18,829 nucleotides of DNA, taken from positions 1 through 18,829 of the forward strand of contig UQXJ01000026.1 of the NCBI GenBank assembly GCA_900545015.1, in the 5' to 3' direction. The notes beneath the pieces were generated by a model. It had not been told where the DNA came from and ran no database searches. It saw only the letters and a list, made by a program, of their open reading frames with translations. Within the stretch, counting starts at the first letter, position 1. Every line of letters begins with the position of its first letter. The position numbers and the translations under genes were made by a program. This DNA comes from an uncultured Mollicutes bacterium. Lineage in GTDB: Bacteria > Bacillota_I > Bacilli_A > RFN20 > CAG-826. Positions 14,088-18,829 of the stretch are shown here, piece after piece.

Positions 14088-14765
14088 CTATTTAGAGTTA
14101 GTTAAAATAAACTCTTCAAAATTGTTACAAGCTTTTTTAATCAAATTAAAAGCTTGTTTTAAAGGCTCACCATCACAAAGTGCATGTGAAACAGTTATAT
14201 TTAATGTTAAAAAATATTTGTCATTCTCATTTACATAACTTCCCCAGAAAATTCTAGGAACACTTTGACTAGTTTTATTTCCTCCTGGAATTGGATGGGT
14301 CATTCCTTCAAAATCAAAATCCAATAAACAAGACATATAAAAATCATTGTAAAATTTATTTGCGTTATATTCATCTTTATTATTTTTAACTTTTTTGCCT
14401 TCTAAAATGGCTTTTCTATTTAATTTATAAAATTCATCATAATTAGTCGTGTATTTATGACCAACATTATTAAAACTTCCATCATCTGTTTTAACTGTAA
14501 AATTAGGATTAATAACTTTATAAAGTCTAATTTCATTATCAATATTTCTAAGTCTCATTTCTTTAATTTGATTTAAACATATTGTAATAATGTACAAAAA
14601 ATTAGTGAAAAATGATGTTTTTGTTTTTGATGAATATTCTTTAACACTTGTAACATCAATTCTTACATTGAATCCAAATGTTGCATCAAAGAAACTATTA
14701 AAAAATTCAAATTGAGATTTTCTAATAGAATTTTCCATATCAATTACTTCATAAAGTTCATCCAT
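14088..14765 (-). CDS. Chloramphenicol-acetyltransferase-like protein (CAT fold)
   Basis: Member of the trimeric CAT family, which acetylates hydroxyl groups using acetyl-CoA. The 225-aa protein matches CAT length. Recognisable landmarks are FEFFNSFF (19-26), NVRIDVTSV (33-41), MRLRNIDNEI (70-79), INPNFTV (85-91), a DFDFEGMTHP segment (149-158), and the active-site stretch VSHALCDG (192-199). This last contains the catalytic His194 and the structural Asp198; classical CATs read HHAVCDG. The SF-type loop holding the oxyanion serine of true CAT (Ser148) is DFDFEG here, with no obvious serine, so chloramphenicol may not be the substrate. AAGGAG lies 10 nt before the ATG. It is 17 nt downstream of two ABC exporter genes and co-oriented, so the three probably form one unit. 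Family assignment is firm; substrate is unknown. Confidence 0.82.
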   Translation of the reverse strand: MDELYEVIDMENSIRKSQFEFFNSFFDATFGFNVRIDVTSVKEYSSKTKTSFFTNFLYIITICLNQIKEMRLRNIDNEIRLYKVINPNFTVKTDDGSFNNVGHKYTTNYDEFYKLNRKAILEGKKVKNNKDEYNANKFYNDFYMSCLLDFDFEGMTHPIPGGNKTSQSVPRIFWGSYVNENDKYFLTLNITVSHALCDGEPLKQAFNLIKKACNNFEEFILTNSK

Positions 14766-14782
14766 AAATCCACTTCTCCTTA

Positions 14783-16543
14783 TTAAATTACATATTGTGC
14801 GTTATATAAATCATAATAGAATCCATGTTTTTCAAGTAATTCTTCATGTTTTCCAGTTTCAATAATATGCCCATCTTTCATAACAATGATTAAATCGCTA
14901 TTTATAATAGTTTGTAATCTATGAGCAATCATAAATGAAGTTTTGCCTTCAGTCATCTTATTAAAAGCTGTTGAAATTTTCATTTCAGTTCTTGTATCAA
15001 TATTACTTGTTGCTTCATCAAGTATCATAATTCGTGACTCTCTTAACATAACTCTAGCAATACAAATTAATTGTTTTTCACCAACGCTTAATCCACTTGA
15101 ATCACTAATAAGAGTATCAAAACCTTTTGGAAGTCTCATAATAAAGTTATAACAATTTGCTCTTTTTGATGCTTCAATAATTTCATCCATTGTTGCATCT
15201 TGCTTTCCATACATTATATTTTCTTTAACTGTGCCATTAAAAATCCAAGTGTCTTGTAGTACCATGCCAAATTTTGATCTAAATGAAGATTTCTTATAAA
15301 AAGAAGAAGATTTTCCATTTATATCAATTGAACCTGATGTTGGATCATAAAATCTGAGTAATAAATTAATCATTGTAGTTTTTCCACAACCTGTTGGGCC
15401 AACAATAGCAACTTTCATTCCTTGCTTAATTGGAAGTGAGAAATTTTCGATTAATTTACGATTAGGAACGTAAGAAAAATAAACATGATTGAAATCAATT
15501 TCTTTTACATCATCATTTAGAAGCAATGTTCCTTCATCAATATCTTTTTCCTGTTCAAGAATTTCGTTAACTCTTTTTAATGATGATAAACCTGATTGAA
15601 TTTCTGTTATGCATGAAGAAATTTCATTAAAAGGCTTAGCAAATTGATTTGAAAATTGAATAAAAACTAAAATTGAGCCAACTGTGCAACTTGCACCTAA
15701 AATTACATTGCCATCATTAAAACTAATAGCGCATAAAGTTGTTGCAATCATTCCAACAATTGCGTAAGTAGAATTGTTAATTAAACGAGTTGTAGGATTT
15801 GTAAAACTGCTAAAAAATTGAGCTTTTTGACCACATTCATATAATTTGTCATTAGTTTTTGAAAATACATCAAATGATTTCTTTTCATAATTGAAGGATT
15901 TTATAACATCAATATTATTAAAATCTTCTAATACGATACCACCGATTTCACCAACTACTTTCGCTTGGTTTTTAAAGAATCTATTTGATCTTTTTGCAAC
16001 TATAAAGCTTAATAAAAATCCAATTGGAGTTAAAAACGTAACAATTAAAGCTAAAATCCAGTTATAAATAAACATGATAATTAATGTCGTAATTATTTGA
16101 ATTATACCTTGATAAAATTGCTTAAATGCACTGATTAAAGCTGTGTTTATATTATCAGTATCATTGATGCATCTTGAAACTAAATCACCATGAGGATGAG
16201 TATCAATATAGCTAATTGATGTTTCGTTCAAATTGATAAAGACATCATCTTTTAAATCTTTTGTAATTAGCTCAACAAAGTAATTTATTGAATAATCAAA
16301 TAAAAATTCAAAGACTAAAACAACAAAAATTAAGCCAAGTGCAATAAATAAATATTCGAAAAATTTTGTATCATTTAAAGCTATTGAAAAGTTAATCGCT
16401 CTTACAATTTCATCAGTAGCTTTACCAAATAATAAAGGCACAAAAGTCATTGAAATTACAAAAAGTAATGCAAAAATCAAAGAAAATGCTAAATAGAATG
16501 GATGTTTTTTAATATAAGAGAATAATCTTGCTAATGGTTTCAT
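14783..16543 (-). CDS. ABC exporter half-transporter (canonical Walker B, degenerate signature)
   Basis: The 586-aa protein has six predicted membrane helices (about 15-320) fused to an ATPase domain, the MsbA/LmrA-type exporter layout. The NBD shows Walker A GPTGCGKTT (~380-388), Walker B with catalytic glutamate IMILDEATSNID (~504-515), and the H-loop IAHRLQT. The ABC signature is LSVGEKQ (~485-491) instead of LSGGQ. The upstream partner gene has the opposite pattern, so the two likely form a heterodimer with one working and one degenerate ATP site, as in TM287/288 or BmrCD. The ATG is 4 nt after the partner's stop, with AGGAAG inside the partner's last codons. The substrate is unknown: multidrug, lipid and peptide are all open. 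A linked acetyltransferase is consistent with drug or metabolite handling, but that is inference. Confidence 0.92.
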   Translation of the reverse strand: MKPLARLFSYIKKHPFYLAFSLIFALLFVISMTFVPLLFGKATDEIVRAINFSIALNDTKFFEYLFIALGLIFVVLVFEFLFDYSINYFVELITKDLKDDVFINLNETSISYIDTHPHGDLVSRCINDTDNINTALISAFKQFYQGIIQIITTLIIMFIYNWILALIVTFLTPIGFLLSFIVAKRSNRFFKNQAKVVGEIGGIVLEDFNNIDVIKSFNYEKKSFDVFSKTNDKLYECGQKAQFFSSFTNPTTRLINNSTYAIVGMIATTLCAISFNDGNVILGASCTVGSILVFIQFSNQFAKPFNEISSCITEIQSGLSSLKRVNEILEQEKDIDEGTLLLNDDVKEIDFNHVYFSYVPNRKLIENFSLPIKQGMKVAIVGPTGCGKTTMINLLLRFYDPTSGSIDINGKSSSFYKKSSFRSKFGMVLQDTWIFNGTVKENIMYGKQDATMDEIIEASKRANCYNFIMRLPKGFDTLISDSSGLSVGEKQLICIARVMLRESRIMILDEATSNIDTRTEMKISTAFNKMTEGKTSFMIAHRLQTIINSDLIIVMKDGHIIETGKHEELLEKHGFYYDLYNAQYVI

Positions 16544-16547
16544 AATT

Positions 16548-18281
16548 TTACTTCCTAAATTGTGAGTCGTAAATTTCTTTATAAACCTTGGAATTTTTCA
16601 TGAGTTCATTATGAGTTCCAACACTTTCGACTTCTCCGTGATACATAACAATAATTTGATCAGCGTTCATTAAACTCGTAACTCTTTGAGCAATAATAAT
16701 TGTTGTTAAATTTTCTATTTCTTTAATATTATGCTTAAGATTTTTCTCAGTTAAATAGTCTAATGCACTCGTTGAATCATCTAATATTAAAATTTCTCCA
16801 TTTTTTAAAATAGAACGAGCAATTGATAATCTTTGTCTTTGACCTCCACTAAGATCTTTACCGCCTTCTTCTAAAGGATGCTTTAAATAATCATCATATT
16901 TAGAAATAAATTCATAAGCGCATGCCTTTTTTAATGCTTCTTCAATTTCTAAATCTGTAGCATCGCTTTTTCCAATAAGCATATTTGAACGAATTGTTCC
17001 TTTAAAAATTGTTGCTTTTTGATTAACTAAACTGATTTCATTTCTTAAGGCATCAATATCATAGTCTTTAATATCAGTTCCTTTATATAAAATATCTCCA
17101 CCAGTCCTATCGAAGAATCTTAATAAAAGTTTTACTAAAGTAGTTTTTCCACTTCCAGTACCACCAATTATTCCTATAGTTTGGCCTTTTTTAATATTAA
17201 AATTGATATTTTTAACAACATCATTATCACTTTCATCATATTTAAACGAAACATTTTTAAATTTAATTAAGTCTTCGCCATTATTAATCTTATGTGGTTC
17301 TACTTTTGGATCGTTTATAATTTCATTTTTAATATTTAAAATTGATTCAACACGTACTTTACTAGCGAAAGCTTTTGTAAAAATAACAACTAAATTAGAA
17401 ACAACAATTAAAGCAAGTAAGATTTGATTTAAATATTGAACCAAAGAAGTTAATTCACCTTTTGTAAGTCCTGTTCCATTAATAATGGAGTCACTTGAAA
17501 AATAAATTACAAGAACGATAGCAACATTGATAACTAAATAAGTTAATGGACTAGTTAAAGCATTCAATAAATTTATCTTTTTCATTTCGTTAAAATATTT
17601 AGTACTACTATTTTTAAATTTATTAATTTCAACATTTTCATTATTAAAAGCTTTTACAACTCTTATTCCATTCAAAGAATCGTTAGTTGAAGTTACAATG
17701 TTATCTGTTTCTTTTTGAACCCTTAAAATTTGTTTACTTGAAAATTTAATAACAAAAAAGAGTATTAATGAAACAAGAACAATAACGCCTACAAATATAA
17801 ACGCAATTTTATAATTAATAATAAATGCACAAATTAAAGATCCAATAATTAAGGAAGGTGCTCTAATTACAAGTCTAACAAGCATTGCAACACTTACTTG
17901 AAGTCTATTTACATCGTTAGTAATAATTGTTGTAAGATTTCCTTTCCCAACCATATCAATGTCTTTTAAAGATAAACCAACAATCTTTTCATAAAGAGCA
18001 TTTCTTAATTTTGTTCCAAATCCTTGCGAAGCAACAGAAGCATAATATTGGCAAACAATTGTGGAGCAAAAGCTAACAAGAATTAAGCCAATAATTATTA
18101 ATCCTGGGATATATATTTTTTCATAATGTCCAGTTGCTACTGCTTCATTTATACCTGTATCAATTATAAAACTCATTAAGAAAGGCATAATTAATTCAAA
18201 AACAACCTCAAACATTTTAAAAATAGGTCCAAGGATCATTTGCTTTTTATAATATTTTAAATATCCGTAAGCTTTTTCCAT
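16548..18281 (-). CDS. ABC exporter half-transporter (canonical signature, degenerate Walker B and H-loop)
   Basis: The 577-aa protein has an N-terminal six-helix exporter domain (about 13-310) and a C-terminal ATPase domain. The NBD shows Walker A GGTGSGKTT (~371-379) and a consensus signature LSGGQRQ (~476-482). Walker B is LILDDSTSALD (~498-507), where the catalytic glutamate is aspartate, and the switch histidine is glutamine in IIAQRVT (~529). These are the marks of the subunit that carries the degenerate nucleotide site of a heterodimeric exporter. It is first in the ABC-ABC-acetyltransferase unit. There is no Shine-Dalgarno before the ATG; a TATTAT -10 ends 6 nt upstream, so the mRNA may be leaderless. 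The next gene follows after 4 nt. The substrate cannot be read from sequence. Confidence 0.92.
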   Translation of the reverse strand: MEKAYGYLKYYKKQMILGPIFKMFEVVFELIMPFLMSFIIDTGINEAVATGHYEKIYIPGLIIIGLILVSFCSTIVCQYYASVASQGFGTKLRNALYEKIVGLSLKDIDMVGKGNLTTIITNDVNRLQVSVAMLVRLVIRAPSLIIGSLICAFIINYKIAFIFVGVIVLVSLILFFVIKFSSKQILRVQKETDNIVTSTNDSLNGIRVVKAFNNENVEINKFKNSSTKYFNEMKKINLLNALTSPLTYLVINVAIVLVIYFSSDSIINGTGLTKGELTSLVQYLNQILLALIVVSNLVVIFTKAFASKVRVESILNIKNEIINDPKVEPHKINNGEDLIKFKNVSFKYDESDNDVVKNINFNIKKGQTIGIIGGTGSGKTTLVKLLLRFFDRTGGDILYKGTDIKDYDIDALRNEISLVNQKATIFKGTIRSNMLIGKSDATDLEIEEALKKACAYEFISKYDDYLKHPLEEGGKDLSGGQRQRLSIARSILKNGEILILDDSTSALDYLTEKNLKHNIKEIENLTTIIIAQRVTSLMNADQIIVMYHGEVESVGTHNELMKNSKVYKEIYDSQFRK

Positions 18282-18287
18282 ATATAA

Positions 18288-18315
18288 ATAATAAATAAAA
18301 TATCCTATAATTCAA
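18288..18315 (-). promoter_or_regulatory. Promoter of the ABC-acetyltransferase unit, inside the rpsO terminator
   Basis: On the minus strand, -35 TTGAAT (18315-18310) and -10 TATTAT (18293-18288) are separated by 16 nt. The -10 ends 6 nt before the ATG, so transcription should begin at or beside the start codon. The -35 lies in the loop of the rpsO terminator hairpin and the spacer covers its 3' arm. Confidence 0.5.
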
Positions 18316-18331
18316 CGACTATAGGATATTT
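18298..18331 (-). terminator. rpsO terminator hairpin
   Basis: A perfect 12-bp inverted repeat, AAATATCCTATA / TATAGGATATTT (18298-18309 and 18320-18331), with a 10-nt loop, 22 nt after the rpsO stop. On the minus strand it is followed by TTTATTTATTAT, a U-rich but interrupted tail, so termination may be partial. The stem is AT-rich. Confidence 0.75.
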
Positions 18332-18352
18332 ATTTTTCAAAAATTTAATTAA

Positions 18353-18622
18353 CTATTTTCTTAAGCCAAGTTTTTGGATGAGAGCGATATATGCATCTCT
18401 ATCTTGTTTTTCAAGGTAGTTTAATAAAGATTTTCTTTGACCAACTAAGACAAGTAAACTTCTTCTTGCTGTATGATCTTTATCGTTTCCTTTTAAGTGA
18501 GCTGTAAGTTCAGCAATTCTCTTTGTTAATAAAGCGACTTGAACTTCAACAGATCCTGTGTCTTTTTCGTTTTTACCGAATTGTTTTACTAATTCAGCTT
18601 TTGTTTCTTTCTTTAATGCCAT
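18353..18622 (-). CDS. rpsO: 30S ribosomal protein S15
   Basis: S15 binds the central domain of 16S rRNA early in 30S assembly. The 89-aa length is standard. Family landmarks are present: the DTGSVEVQVALLTKRI stretch (21-36), LTAHLKGNDKDHTARRSLLVLVGQR (39-63) containing the rRNA-contacting D-H...R-R residues, and KSLLNYLEKQDRDAYIALIQKLGLRK. AAGGAG lies 9 nt before the ATG. In many bacteria S15 represses its own translation through its mRNA leader, and the leader here contains a sequence complementary to the ribosome site. In Bacillota rpsO is usually directly followed by pnp; here three other genes intervene. Confidence 0.97.
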   Translation of the reverse strand: MALKKETKAELVKQFGKNEKDTGSVEVQVALLTKRIAELTAHLKGNDKDHTARRSLLVLVGQRKSLLNYLEKQDRDAYIALIQKLGLRK

Positions 18623-18706
18623 TTTTATTTCTCCTTATAAATAATATTCGCTCTAATCAAAGATATCGACGCAAGGAGATGGTCGTATAACTAAGATTAA
18701 AGTACT
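18623..18706 (-). promoter_or_regulatory. rpsO 5' leader with anti-Shine-Dalgarno segment (putative S15 autoregulatory RNA)
   Basis: The ~83-nt leader contains UCUCCUU (18679-18673), exactly complementary to the rpsO ribosome site AAGGAGA (18636-18630). The anti-SD lies in the loop of a small CGAC/GUCG stem (CGAC at 18685-18682, GUCG at 18670-18667). A flanking UAAUC/GAUUA pair (18698-18694 and 18658-18654) could close a larger domain. Pairing of the loop with the ribosome site would block initiation. S15 autoregulation is known from several lineages with unrelated leader folds; this fold is drawn by eye. Confidence 0.5.
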
Positions 18707-18711
18707 GCGTA

Positions 18712-18740
18712 ATAATACCAACTTTTAAAGAAGATATCAA
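18712..18740 (-). promoter_or_regulatory. rpsO promoter
   Basis: On the minus strand, -35 TTGATA (18740-18735) and -10 TATTAT (18717-18712) are spaced 17 nt apart, with TGG directly before the -10 (extended -10). One mismatch in each hexamer. The predicted start is A18706 or G18705. Confidence 0.72.
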
Positions 18741-18829
18741 GAAAAATCCATTAATGATTTTGCTCTCATATTAACCTAAACTCCCGAAAAAATTATACTA
18801 GGCCTAATCTTTAACGAGTAAATTAGTAA
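18741..18829. other. Non-coding edge region upstream of the rpsO promoter
   Basis: No reading frame is supported in this stretch. It contains a second -10-like TATAAT on the minus strand (18797-18792) with only a weak -35 (TTTACT, 19 nt away), and a TAGGCCTA palindrome just beside it. If used, this promoter would give a leader of about 160 nt. The upstream gene lies outside the window. Confidence 0.4.

Noticed and set aside
14061..14088. GTTAA...TTAAC inverted repeat after the acetyltransferase gene as a terminator.
   Set aside because: Only five AT pairs close a long AT-rich loop and there is no clean U-tract, so it is too weak to call.
18673..18679. AAGGAGA on the plus strand as the ribosome site of a rightward gene.
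   Set aside because: No ATG/GTG/TTG-initiated frame of useful length follows it before the window edge. Its complementarity to the rpsO ribosome site on the minus strand is the better explanation.
18792..18829. Second rpsO promoter at TATAAT 18797-18792.
   Set aside because: The only -35 candidate (TTTACT) is poor and 19 nt away. The promoter at 18740-18712 matches much better. Kept only as a note in the edge-region entry.

Overview
The window is chromosomal DNA of a low-GC, AT-rich bacterium of the Bacillota/Mycoplasmatota side. The strong A+T bias, Firmicutes-type promoters and AGGAG ribosome binding sites, together with the rpsO ... pnp - RNase J - ftsK/spoIIIE gene order, point to Bacilli, plausibly a gut-type lineage near Erysipelotrichales or the Acholeplasma/RF39 group. 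That placement is an inference. The standard code fits: acpS ends on TGA, and Trp is read from TGG. Almost everything is on the minus strand; rsmF is the only clear plus-strand gene.

Read in the minus direction from the right edge, the layout is as follows. (1) rpsO (ribosomal protein S15) has a consensus promoter, a roughly 83-nt leader that carries an anti-Shine-Dalgarno segment, and a 12-bp terminator hairpin. (2) Next comes a three-gene transport/acetyltransferase unit: two ABC exporter half-transporters that look like an asymmetric heterodimer, followed by a chloramphenicol-acetyltransferase-like protein. (3) An RNA-decay unit follows: pnp with a long charged C-terminal tail, a YfcE-type metallophosphodiesterase, and an RNase J2-position protein that has lost nearly all metal-binding active-site residues. 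It ends in a clear terminator. (4) After a 180-nt AT-rich gap comes the ftsK/spoIIIE - acpS - pulA (type I pullulanase) - plsC unit, with tight or overlapping junctions. (5) plsC converges on the plus-strand gene rsmF (rRNA m5C methyltransferase), with one base between the stop codons. (6) rsmF diverges from pdp (pyrimidine-nucleoside phosphorylase) through two overlapping -10 boxes. (7) pdp ends at a terminator, and the left edge then holds a strong minus-strand promoter and a leader with a boxA-like sequence, typical of the start of an rRNA operon whose 16S gene lies outside the window.

Taken together, this is a housekeeping block (translation, RNA turnover, chromosome segregation, lipid and ACP biosynthesis, intracellular alpha-glucan use). 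An accessory-looking exporter plus acetyltransferase unit sits between rpsO and pnp, genes that are normally adjacent. The observations I rate highest are the RNase J2-like pseudoenzyme, the anti-SD element in the rpsO leader, and a set of first-in-unit genes (rsmF, ftsK, first ABC gene) that have a -10 box 6-10 nt before the ATG and no Shine-Dalgarno, suggesting leaderless mRNAs. I saw no CRISPR array, transposase, phage gene or tRNA gene.
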